A stretch of DNA of 46,119 nucleotides from NCBI RefSeq assembly GCF_014697625.1, contig NZ_JACJSG010000058.1:1-46119 (forward strand). The letters are read 5' to 3'. Both the position numbers and the translations under genes were made by a program. A model generated the notes under the pieces. It did not search any database. It was not told the DNA's origin and saw only the letters and a program-made list of their open reading frames with translations. The DNA comes from Anabaena azotica FACHB-119. Lineage in GTDB: Bacteria > Cyanobacteriota > Cyanobacteriia > Cyanobacteriales > Nostocaceae. Shown piece after piece: positions 24,986-33,044 of this stretch (the stretch's first letter is position 1; the number at the start of each line of letters is the position of its first letter).

Positions 24986-26956
24986 TTAATTTTGCCTTGA
25001 GTTCGGTACAGTAGGCGAATCTGAAGAATTTGGCTTTGGTTGTAAGGAAAATATGAACATTCCTAAAAAGAAAGCTAGGATAACTGCTAACCCAATCAAT
25101 AGATTCCGCCCAAGCATGGGAGAATTTTTTGGTTCCACCTCTTTGTTTGCCCTTGGTTGAAAGATTGTGTTATCTGATGTGTTGTTACTAGTTTGAGAAT
25201 CAGTAGGTCTTGGTTGATATAAAGTATTGTCCGAGTCGTTGGTTGGCTGATTGTTGTTTTGCCAATTTACTTGGTTTTGACGATATTTTTGCTCGGATGA
25301 AGGACGTAGTTGGAAAATTGTCCCGTCGGGTTCTTCTGGTTCTGTTGGTTGTAAAGGTGGGGGAACTGTGTCGTGATTTCCCCCTGGACTGGGTGAAGGA
25401 CGTAGTTGGAAAATTGTCCCGTCTGGTTCTTCTGGGTTAATTGGTTGTAGCGGTGGGGGAACTGTGTCGTGATTTCCCCCTGAACTGGATGAAGGACGTA
25501 GTTGGAAAATTGTCCCGTCGGGTTCTTCTGGTTCTGTTGGTTGTAGCGGTGGGGGAACTGTGTCGTGATTTCCCCCTGGACTGGGTGAAGGACGCATTTG
25601 GAACATTGTCCCGTCTGGTTCCTCTGGGTTAATTGGCTGTAGCGGTCGAGGAACTGTGTCGTGATTTCCCCCTGGACTGGGTGAAGGACGCATTTGGAAC
25701 ATCGTTCCGTCTGGTTCTTCTGGGTTAATTGGTTGTAGCGGTCGAGGAACTGTTTCGTTGTTCAACCCTTGATTATAAACAGGTTGGTTTGGTTCCTGTG
25801 GATACACAGGTCGAGGGACTGTTTCGTTGTTCAACCCTTGATTATAGACAGGTTGGTTTGGTTCCTGTGGATACACAGGTCGAGGGACTGTTTCGTTGTT
25901 CAACCCTTGATTGTAAGCTTGGTTTGGTTCCTGTGGATATACTGGTCGGGGAACTGTTTCCTGACCGAAATTTGGTTGGGGGTGAGGAAGATTTGGTTGT
26001 GGCTGTGCATTGGTGTTATCTGTGGGAGCGAGGCTTGCTGCTTGCAAAGCTTGGTTGAGTTCTGCTACCGATGCAAAGCGATTATTGGGGTTTTTGTGTA
26101 GACATTTTAGCACTACAGCTTCGATTTCGGGCGATAATTGCTCGCATCCGGGTTGCGATCGCAATGGTGTCGGTGGTTCATAAGCATGAGCTAAAACCCA
26201 GGAAGCTTCACTAATATTATTACCCTTCGTACTGAAGCCAAAGGGATCGGCGGCACTTAACATTTCATACAGGATGATTCCTAAACTATAAATATCTGCC
26301 CTGATGTCTAGGTTCTGCTTGTTTTGGATCTGCTCAGGTGCAGCGTAGCGGAATGTGCCGATAAATGTACTAGTTAGACTTGTCTGGTCGGAAGAGTCAC
26401 TACGGATTTTAGCTACACCAAAGTCTAAAATCTTCACCCACTCTCCCAAATCTGTAGGTACAAGGAAGATATTATCGGGTTTGAGGTCACGATGGACTAC
26501 TTGAATATGTTCATTGCTACCATCTTTTTGCAGCGTCACCCCTTGATGCGCCAACTGCAAGCCCTGACAAACTTGCGAGATAATTTTGACAGTTCGTTCT
26601 ACAGATAAGCGGTGTTCTCGCAGCAGCAATTGTCGCAATGTTTGACCGCGCAAATATTCCATGACATAAAAGGGATATCCCTCTGGTGTCACTCCACAAT
26701 CACTAATTCTCACAATGTGGTCACTTTGCAAAGCCGCACAAATCGCTACCTCTCGCTCAAAGCGCTTTCTCATCTCTTGGGAAGCTACCAGCGTATCTTT
26801 GAGTAATTTCAATACTACCTGCTGCCCAACACGGGTATCCGTTGCTAATAAGACTTCTCCCATACCACCGGCTGCTAATGGTTTGTCTATCCGGTATCGC
26901 TGGTTATCACCTACATAGCGCCCATGCCAATAATTTGAAGAAGGTTGGGAGTTCAT
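24986..26956 (-). CDS. Membrane-anchored Ser/Thr protein kinase with Thr-rich repeat linker
   Basis: Residues 20-290 are a Hanks-type kinase: glycine loop AAGGMGEV, Lys50 in VVLKLLKD, VHRDLKPDNIFL, LDFGVAKI and RYAAPEQ. Residues about 330-600 are linker repeats: about three 23-residue units with ETVPRPVYPQEPNQ, then about five 32-residue units with DTVPRPLQPINPEEPDGT and FQMRPSPSPGG. A transmembrane helix (NLLIGLAVILAFFLGMFIFS, near 610-630) precedes a short polar tail. It is first in block B and reads divergently from block C. With the FHA protein at the other end of the block it resembles the kinase/FHA switch of type VI secretion systems. No partner phosphatase is in the window. Confidence 0.93.
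   Translation of the reverse strand: MNSQPSSNYWHGRYVGDNQRYRIDKPLAAGGMGEVLLATDTRVGQQVVLKLLKDTLVASQEMRKRFEREVAICAALQSDHIVRISDCGVTPEGYPFYVMEYLRGQTLRQLLLREHRLSVERTVKIISQVCQGLQLAHQGVTLQKDGSNEHIQVVHRDLKPDNIFLVPTDLGEWVKILDFGVAKIRSDSSDQTSLTSTFIGTFRYAAPEQIQNKQNLDIRADIYSLGIILYEMLSAADPFGFSTKGNNISEASWVLAHAYEPPTPLRSQPGCEQLSPEIEAVVLKCLHKNPNNRFASVAELNQALQAASLAPTDNTNAQPQPNLPHPQPNFGQETVPRPVYPQEPNQAYNQGLNNETVPRPVYPQEPNQPVYNQGLNNETVPRPVYPQEPNQPVYNQGLNNETVPRPLQPINPEEPDGTMFQMRPSPSPGGNHDTVPRPLQPINPEEPDGTMFQMRPSPSPGGNHDTVPPPLQPTEPEEPDGTIFQLRPSSSSGGNHDTVPPPLQPINPEEPDGTIFQLRPSPSPGGNHDTVPPPLQPTEPEEPDGTIFQLRPSSEQKYRQNQVNWQNNNQPTNDSDNTLYQPRPTDSQTSNNTSDNTIFQPRANKEVEPKNSPMLGRNLLIGLAVILAFFLGMFIFSLQPKPNSSDSPTVPNSRQN
25200..25960 (-). 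repeat. In-frame repeats in the kinase linker
   Basis: 96-bp units (32 residues) at about 25300-25760 and shorter 69-bp units (23 residues) at about 25760-25960. Within each class the DNA copies are nearly identical. Confidence 0.85.
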
Positions 26957-27451
26957 CTGATGGCAGCCATCCTATGTTTAATTTCAGATTTTAAGTTGTT
27001 AGCAGAAAAAATAATAATTATGACAAATATTGAATCGTCAATACTTGATATGATAGTGATTAATATAATTAAGTTGCACTGAATTTGATTTTCATCTCAT
27101 ATCTTTACCTAAGTCAAGCCAAATATATCGTTTTGATAAGAAGATTTAATAAATAATCAAAATTTTTACTTGAGAAAATTACCGAGAGATTGACCAAGAG
27201 TAAGTTATCCAATTTGCTCTAATTAAGTTTTTCTCTGTGTTTTTGCGTGCTGGTGTGTTTTTGAGCAGGATTGGCGATCGCATTTTCCCATCTATAATTT
27301 GATCTACCCTGGGACTAATTACTGGCAAGTCTAAGTATAAATTTATCAGAAAATTACGGTTGTTGCTAGGAGAGTGAATGTTAAATTTTTAGCAAAAAGC
27401 CTGAAGAAAATTTGGTGGAACCTATGATTAATCTGTGCAGGTGTCTGAGGG
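26957..27451. promoter_or_regulatory. Divergent control region between CIS blocks B and C
   Basis: A 495-bp AT-rich gap between the kinase and the second DUF4255 gene must hold the promoters of both blocks. TTGACC at about 27191 might be a -35 element, and there is a HIP1 site near 27274. I found no clear operator and no heptad array, unlike most gaps here. TGAGGG at 27446-27451 is the likely ribosome binding site of the downstream gene. Confidence 0.5.
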
Positions 27452-27457
27452 ATGATG

Positions 27458-28726
27458 ATGAGTAACGCGCTCTCTATAGTTGCTGTAACAGCAGTACTGA
27501 AAGACTTGCTAGAGAATGGTTTAGTCAATGACTCTATTACTGCTAGTGTGGGTGATGTGTTGGTTACTGCCCTACCACCAGACTTAATTAAAGTGGGAAC
27601 TGATGAGCGATCGCAACTCAACTTTTTTCTGTATCATGTAACGCAGAATCGCAACGTTGACTGGGTATCTCCAGAATTTCGTAGCAAGCACTCACGAACC
27701 AATAAAACTCAGCGTTCTCTCAATCCACCCTTAGCTTTAGACTTGCACTATCTATTAACCGCTTATGGCGCTAAAGATTTCCAAGCCGAACTGTTGCTAG
27801 GATATGCCATGCAACTACTGCACACAACCACCGTTATCACCTCAGAATTAATCGAAAATGCCTTAAAAAATGCCTCCACAAGCAATACTACCAGTTTGAT
27901 TTCACAAGCTTTAGCTGGCGTGTCTATACCTAAGTTAGCTGAACAAATTGGGCAAATTAAGCTTTCGCCAGAATTTTTGAGCATGGAAGATAATTCTAAA
28001 ATCTGGTCTTCCTTACAAACTCACTATCGACCTTCAGCTAGTTATTTAGCTTCGATGGTGTTAATAGACAGCCATGAGTCAAATCAATCAGAAGGTGGTT
28101 ATACAGGATGGAGTGAACCAACTATTGAGCAAGTTACCACACCCACACAAACACAGTCATTAATTTTTGCAGGTAGTACCGTAATTATTCGCGGTAAACG
28201 CTTACGTGGTGATGTTACTCGTATCCGACTGGGTAACAGGGAAAAATTATTAGTACCTGAAGATATCAAAGAAACACAAATTAGCTTGAAGTTACCTGAT
28301 GATTTGTCTGCGGGAATGCAAGCTATACAAGTTGTGCATTTAACTATGGGTAATGGTGGACACAGAGAAAATCTCACATCGAATGTAGCCGCCTTGATTA
28401 TACATCCCAAAATTTCCGTATCATTGCATCAAGTAATAGATAGCAGCGTAGATTTACGCTCAGTAGAAATCACAGTTAAGTTTCATCCCAAACTGGGGAA
28501 AACCCAGCGAGTAGTTTTATTACTTAATGAAATATCCAGTCTAAATAATTTAGCACAATCTATTGTTGTACCGTCACCAGATGAAGATACCGATGTGATG
28601 AATATTGTTGTGAACAATATTAAACCGGGGAATTATCTTGTCAGAGTACAGGTAGACGGTGTAGCCAGTCAATTAGAAATGAATCAAACAGGGGAATACT
28701 ATTCGCCACAGGTAACAATTCCATGA
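27458..28726 (+). CDS. Second DUF4255 protein with IPT/TIG-like C-terminal domains
   Basis: Residues 1-190 are DUF4255: SNALSIVAVTAVLKDLL, GTDERSQLNFFLYHVTQN, ALDLHYLLTAYGAKDFQAE. Residues about 230-310 look like an IPT/TIG Ig-fold (FAGSTVIIRGKRLRGDVTRI, ELP-type KLPDDLSAGMQAIQVVH), and another Ig-like domain follows. Three ATGs stand in a row at 27452, 27455 and 27458; the last is best spaced from TGAGGG. The gene ends in ATGA shared with the ATPase start. It is probably a tail-end protein different from the DUF4255 protein of block B, or one of the two serves the membrane-proximal end. Confidence 0.85.
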   Translation: MSNALSIVAVTAVLKDLLENGLVNDSITASVGDVLVTALPPDLIKVGTDERSQLNFFLYHVTQNRNVDWVSPEFRSKHSRTNKTQRSLNPPLALDLHYLLTAYGAKDFQAELLLGYAMQLLHTTTVITSELIENALKNASTSNTTSLISQALAGVSIPKLAEQIGQIKLSPEFLSMEDNSKIWSSLQTHYRPSASYLASMVLIDSHESNQSEGGYTGWSEPTIEQVTTPTQTQSLIFAGSTVIIRGKRLRGDVTRIRLGNREKLLVPEDIKETQISLKLPDDLSAGMQAIQVVHLTMGNGGHRENLTSNVAALIIHPKISVSLHQVIDSSVDLRSVEITVKFHPKLGKTQRVVLLLNEISSLNNLAQSIVVPSPDEDTDVMNIVVNNIKPGNYLVRVQVDGVASQLEMNQTGEYYSPQVTIP

Positions 28727-30711
28727 ATGGGACAACAAATAATCATCATTGGTATGAGGAGAATGAGCGCTACTTATCTGCAGCTTTAGGCGTAGTACGC
28801 GATGCAATTGAAAGATACGCGCAAAAAATGTCGTTATCTGAATCTCCAGAACAACAGAATAGAAAACAAGTTTTAGCAGATACAAAGGCTGCTATGACAA
28901 AACCACCCCTATTAGAGCGGTTATGTCAGCTATTCGAGTTAACCGAGTTTGAGCGGGATGTACTGCTGATGTGCGCCTGTATGGAGTTTTATGGTGACTT
29001 TGGGAATATATGTGGTTTAGCTCAGGGAGATACACAAAGGGCCTATCCTACTCTAAGTTTAGCCCTAGCAGCATTACCTAACCCCCATTGGGATGCGATC
29101 GCCCCTAATGCTAACTTACGGTATTGGCGGTTAATTGAATTGGCTGAGGGTAGAGCGTTAACTCTTAGCCCCCTGCGGATTGATGAAAGAATCTTGCACT
29201 ATTTGATAGGTGGAGAATATATTGATGAAAGATTAGCAGGTCTTGTCGAACCTTTACCAGAAGCTGGGGAATTAGTCCCATCCCAACAGCAACTAGCCCA
29301 GCAAATAGTAGCAGTTTGGATGCAGTCATCCCCAACAAACAAGTTGCCAGTTTTACAGTTATGTGGTATTGAGCCGACGAGTAAACGAGCGATCGCCGCC
29401 AAAGTTTGTAAAATGGTGGGTGTAGCGCTGCATATCATGCCCGTTCAAGTTGTGCCATCTGCACCCGCAGAGATGGAAACCCTGCTGCGAGTGTGGGAGC
29501 GAGAGTCATTTTTAAGTAACAGTGCCTTACTTGTAGACTGTGACAAAATTGACATGGCAGATTTAACCCGTACCCATACCATTGGACGTTTTCTAGAACG
29601 CATCAGTGGTTTAGCCTTTGTCACAAGCAGGGAAAGAATACCAATACAGCAACGCCCCATAGTCAGCTTTGATATTCACAAACCCACCATCGAAGAACAA
29701 AGCCTACTCTGGCAAAGTAGTTTAGCCCAGATCCAACCCCAATTAAATGGGCAAGTGAAAAAATTAGCCACCCAATTCAACCTCAGTCCTAACACCATCC
29801 GCGCGGCTTGTGCAGAAGTTTTAGGACAATTAACTGGAGGACAGGAACAAGATATCGGTCAAATTCTCTGGGATGCTTGTCGTAAACAAGCCCGTCCTCA
29901 CCTAGATGAACTAGCCCAACGCATTCCCCCCACATCCACTTGGGAGGATTTAGTATTACCCCCAGCCCAAGCAGAAATGCTACGAGAAATCGCCGCCCAT
30001 GTGCGTCAACGTGCTACTGTGTATCAAAATTGGGGATTTGCTGCGAAAAATAGTCGTGGGCTAGGTATTAGCGCCTTATTTGCTGGGGCTAGCGGTACAG
30101 GGAAAACCCTAGCGGCGGAAGTGTTAGCCCAGGAATTGCACCTCGACCTTTACCGGATCGATTTGTCCTCGGTAGTGAGTAAATATATAGGTGAAACTGA
30201 GAAAAATCTACGTCGCGTATTTGATGCTGCCGAAGAAGGCGGAGTTATTCTATTATTTGACGAAGCAGACGCTTTATTTGGTAAGCGTAGCGAAGTTAAA
30301 GATAGCCATGACCGTTACGCCAACATCGAAGTTAGCTATCTGCTGCAACGGATGGAAAGCTATCCAGGCTTGGCAATTATGACAACCAACCTCAAGAGTT
30401 CTATAGATACAGCCTTCCAGCGACGTATTCGTTTTGTCGTGCAGTTTCCCTTCCCCGATGCAACTCAACGTGCGGAAATTTGGCGACGAGTTTACCCAGC
30501 TGATACCCCGACAGATGGTTTAGATGCGAAGAAGTTGGCACAGTTAAGTGTGGCAGGGGGTAATATTCGTAACATAGCCTTAAATGCCGCTTTCCTTGCT
30601 GCTGATGCTGATGAACCTGTGCAGATGAAGCACTTATTACGGGCGGCGCGGACAGAATACGCCAAGTTAGAGAAATCCTTGACAGAAGCAGAAATTGGCG
30701 GTTGGGTTTGA
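28723..30711 (+). CDS. AAA+ ATPase of the CIS (Afp15-like)
   Basis: This 662-residue ATPase has a N-terminal helical part (about 1-400, with LERLCQLFELTEFERDVLLMC) and a C-terminal AAA+ module: Walker A GASGTGKTLAAEVLA, Walker B VILLFDEADALFGKRSEV, sensor MTTNLKSSIDTAFQRRI with the arginine fingers, and a late sensor-2 region GGNIRNIALNAAFLA. Afp15/Pvc15-type ATPases are encoded in nearly all eCIS loci and are thought to help cargo loading or assembly. Its gene overlaps the DUF4255 stop by 4 bp and precedes the cargo genes. Confidence 0.95.
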   Translation: MNGTTNNHHWYEENERYLSAALGVVRDAIERYAQKMSLSESPEQQNRKQVLADTKAAMTKPPLLERLCQLFELTEFERDVLLMCACMEFYGDFGNICGLAQGDTQRAYPTLSLALAALPNPHWDAIAPNANLRYWRLIELAEGRALTLSPLRIDERILHYLIGGEYIDERLAGLVEPLPEAGELVPSQQQLAQQIVAVWMQSSPTNKLPVLQLCGIEPTSKRAIAAKVCKMVGVALHIMPVQVVPSAPAEMETLLRVWERESFLSNSALLVDCDKIDMADLTRTHTIGRFLERISGLAFVTSRERIPIQQRPIVSFDIHKPTIEEQSLLWQSSLAQIQPQLNGQVKKLATQFNLSPNTIRAACAEVLGQLTGGQEQDIGQILWDACRKQARPHLDELAQRIPPTSTWEDLVLPPAQAEMLREIAAHVRQRATVYQNWGFAAKNSRGLGISALFAGASGTGKTLAAEVLAQELHLDLYRIDLSSVVSKYIGETEKNLRRVFDAAEEGGVILLFDEADALFGKRSEVKDSHDRYANIEVSYLLQRMESYPGLAIMTTNLKSSIDTAFQRRIRFVVQFPFPDATQRAEIWRRVYPADTPTDGLDAKKLAQLSVAGGNIRNIALNAAFLAADADEPVQMKHLLRAARTEYAKLEKSLTEAEIGGWV

Positions 30712-31071
30712 GAGTTAGGAATGTTAGGGGGGGGAAAGAAGCTTTTGCCTATCCTCTAAAAATTCTCCAAAGGTTGCCTAACAAATAGGATAATTAACCA
30801 AGCGATCGCCGATTCTACAGATTGCGTATTTCCCTAGAAGCGATCGCTCTCGATGTGAGTAAACTTAGACTTTAGTCGATAGCGATCGCCGCCTAACAAA
30901 TTATAAAATCATCTAAACAAAGATAAGCCCCGTCTGGGCTATTAATGGAGAGATGAGCGATCGCCGCCAATGTTCATAAACTTAGACTTTAGTCGAGAGC
31001 GATCGCACCCCAACAAGCTGTAAAATTAACTGACAAAATATGCTTCATTACAGCTATGAATGGAGGGAGAA
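30712..31071. repeat. Duplicated effector leader with five HIP1 sites
   Basis: HIP1 octamers lie at 30802, 30840, 30882, 30957 and 30999. A 118-bp direct repeat is clear: AAACTTAGACTTTAGTCGA at about 30861 and 30979, then GCGATCGC, AACAA...TAAAAT, and GCTATTAATGGAGAG (30938) matching GCTATGAATGGAGG (31053), which leads into the effector start. A weaker third unit starts near 30778. It looks like the untranslated leader of an effector gene that was duplicated in tandem. Confidence 0.7.
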
Positions 31072-31869
31072 ATGAGGGAACATAAGTTTGGATGCAAGAA
31101 AGCAAACTCATCAGATGTTTCCCAACCATCGCTCGTCTCGCCTTCAACTCCCACGCTAGCAAATCCTGTGCGGGGCTTTGGTTTGCCTACAAATAATCAA
31201 CTATCAAGCCAACAATAAGAATTACAGTCTGCTGATGAATTATCTTTAAAACAACAACTCATCCAAGAAAAGCCCCGTGGACAAGACATTAGTCGCATAT
31301 CTTTTCGTCGTCCCCAAGCAAAGCTGACGGTAGGAGAACCAGGGGATAAGTATGAGCAGGAAGCTGACATAATTGCTCGTCGAGTCATGGCAATGTCAGC
31401 GCATACTCTACAACGGCAGATAGCACCAGGAGAACTGCAAACCAAACCTACAGTAGCAGCAATAACTCCCATAGCCCAACAGACTGGCAATATACAACGT
31501 CAACAAATACCTCTTCAACCAGGGCCTTGGAATCCGCCGAAAAATCAACCCATACCTTTCTACATAGGCAATGAAGCACATTCGGGCATTGCCGCTCAAT
31601 ACTTAGCTAATCATTCAGGAGATGTTGTATTTACAAACTTTATAACAATATCGACAATTTTAAATACTTTCCGAAGGATGGGGTTGAATCCTCAGATTTC
31701 TGCTTTAGCCCAAAGCGATCTTAACTTGAAGCCAGATATTCTCAACGCTTCGCGCCGTCACCTTTATGAAATTAAGCCAGAGTCATCTCAAAACCTAGCT
31801 CTAAGTGAAGCTCAGATATACGCTAGAATCTTCGCCAGCGCTGGCATAACCTATCACAAATCGAGCTAA
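31072..31869 (+). pseudogene. CIS cargo effector with PD-(D/E)xK-like nuclease domain, interrupted by an in-frame stop
   Basis: A GGAGGGAGAA site precedes ATG 31072. The frame runs 48 codons (MREHKFGCKKANSS ... NNQLSSQQ), meets TAA at 31216-31218, and continues in the same frame to 31869. After the stop come the eCIS cargo-leader motif LTVGEPGDKYEQEADIIARR (residues about 86-105) and, near the end, LKPDILNASRRHLYEIKP, a PD-x(10)-E-x-K pattern of restriction-endonuclease-fold toxins, with an upstream Glu in NEAHSG. The TAA could come from CAA by one change. The downstream ATG (31387) lies after the leader, so a product from it would lack the loading signal. The C-terminus also stops right after the nuclease core, perhaps truncated. 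Confidence 0.78.
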
Positions 31870-32201
31870 ACACTGCTGTATACGAACTGATTCGTTATAT
31901 TGATGAGACATTAGAACCTGACTCAATGGCAGTTTGGGCATTAACTAAGAGCTACGAGTCGCGCATCTTGCCACACTTAATTGCTCTTCTAGACAGAGTT
32001 GTTAATGATACCAATCAAGAAAATTTAACTTACCAAACTTTACTAGGAATAATTAATATTGGTATTCCGTCTAGCTATCAGGATGTGTCTCTAGCAACGA
32101 TTCGCAAAGCATCTGAGCATGGACATGGCAGAGTACAGGAGACGGCAACAAGATATTTAGAAAATTACTCACAAAATATTCACAAGAATGAATCAAGTTG
32201 A
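31827..32201 (+). pseudogene. 5'-truncated putative immunity gene (helical repeat protein)
   Basis: An ATG at 31926 gives 91 residues, but coding-like sequence in the same frame extends upstream without a start (AVYELIRYIDETLEPDS) and overlaps the end of the nuclease-like effector in another frame. The visible part (SRILPHLIALLDRVVNDT, TYQTLLGIINIGIPSSYQ) looks helical, like the HEAT-type immunity proteins that follow toxins. The most economical reading is a deletion that joined the effector's 3' end to the inside of its immunity gene. The shorter 31926 form could still be translated. No named family was recognised. Confidence 0.5.
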
Positions 32202-32248
32202 GCGGAAATGCCTAACTGAAAGTTGTGTGGGAAGACTCATTCGATTAA

Positions 32249-32432
32249 CGGGCGATCGCAGGCGATCTTCGTAAAGCCAATTGGATTGCAAGTCGAGTAA
32301 TGGGAATGGTTCTTCCAGGTAAACTTAATACTTCTACTATCAAGCCTGTAAAAGAATCTTTACGGCTAATTAGAGATGAGTATGTCAAAACAAGAAAAAA
32401 TAGTTGCTTCTTTAATAAAGTATGTTAGTCCT
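32249..32432 (+). pseudogene. Detached effector-leader remnant
   Basis: Translated from 32258, the frame reads AGDLRKANWIASRVMGMVLP and continues to a TAG at about 32430. The spacing and residues match the end of the cargo leader (GD-x-x-x-x-A-x-x-x-A-x-R-V-M-x-M), as in the intact motif at 31330-31395. No start codon or complete upstream leader is left (TAA at 32246). It overlaps the start of the next gene in another frame. Confidence 0.6.
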
Positions 32433-32927
32433 TTGAGTCCGTTTATTTCTATCGAAGAGTTTGAAAAACAAAGACAACAATGGTATCTACAAATTGATGC
32501 TGATGATGTGGATATTTTATTGAATCTGCTAGTTGAGGGGCCGAGTCAGACTAAATTTGATATACAAGATATAGAAGAAGTTGGTATAATTGCCTCTGAG
32601 GCGATTTCAGCATTTGCACATAAAACAGGGATTAACCTGTTACCGAAAATATTATCGAGATTAAATGAATTTACCAAACTTTTACATATTATTCAACTAC
32701 TAGGAAGGCTGGGTAATAAAGACGCATTGCCAATTCTTGTTTTGTTGTATAAAACTAAAAAATTAAGTTGTGCTGAAACAATTTATTTGTTTTGGTCAAT
32801 AGGTCAAACAAGAAGCCCAGAGGCTGTTGAAGTACTGAGAGAAATGAAAGAAAGTCTCTCAGATAATCTGGAATTAAAGGAAAAAATTGATGTTGTGCTA
32901 AATGAAATTGCTCAGGGTAACTTGTAG
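32376..32927 (+). CDS. HEAT-like helical protein, putative immunity protein
   Basis: This 183-residue protein shows alternating amphipathic helices and HEAT-like units (LHIIQLLGRLGNKDALPILVL, shown here as LLGRLGNKDALPILVL; SIGQTRSPEAVEVLREM). Such proteins often accompany toxins as immunity partners. It starts inside a leader remnant and is surrounded by cargo debris. The start may be ATG 32376 or 32382. I recognise no specific family, and the immunity role is inferred only from context. Confidence 0.6.
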   Translation: MSMSKQEKIVASLIKYVSPLSPFISIEEFEKQRQQWYLQIDADDVDILLNLLVEGPSQTKFDIQDIEEVGIIASEAISAFAHKTGINLLPKILSRLNEFTKLLHIIQLLGRLGNKDALPILVLLYKTKKLSCAETIYLFWSIGQTRSPEAVEVLREMKESLSDNLELKEKIDVVLNEIAQGNL

Positions 32928-32945
32928 GGTGCTAAGTATAATGCA

Positions 32946-33026
32946 AGGTTAGCGATAAAACAACGGCTGCAAATTTCCAAAAAGGCTGACTCATCCGCTA
33001 CTGTCTTAGAAGAGGCTCAGTTTCAA
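32946..33026 (+). pseudogene. Effector N-terminus remnant, copy of the intact effector's start
   Basis: This 81-bp segment aligns without gaps to 34130-34210, the start of the intact effector. Over the 72 bp from the start codon I count eight differences. The start codon ATG (34139) has become ATA (32955). The frame encodes IKQRLQISKKADSSATVLEE and runs straight into the gene at 33045. A segmental duplication followed by decay is the simplest explanation. Confidence 0.8.
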
Positions 33027-33044
33027 CTGAATACTTTACAAAGA

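Noticed and set aside
25210..26101. Several plus-strand frames opposite the kinase linker
   Set aside because: They are antisense shadows of the linker repeats, highly repetitive and without ribosome binding sites.
30952..30978. ATGAG at 30952 as an effector start
   Set aside because: The frame stops after eight codons; it belongs to a duplicated leader.
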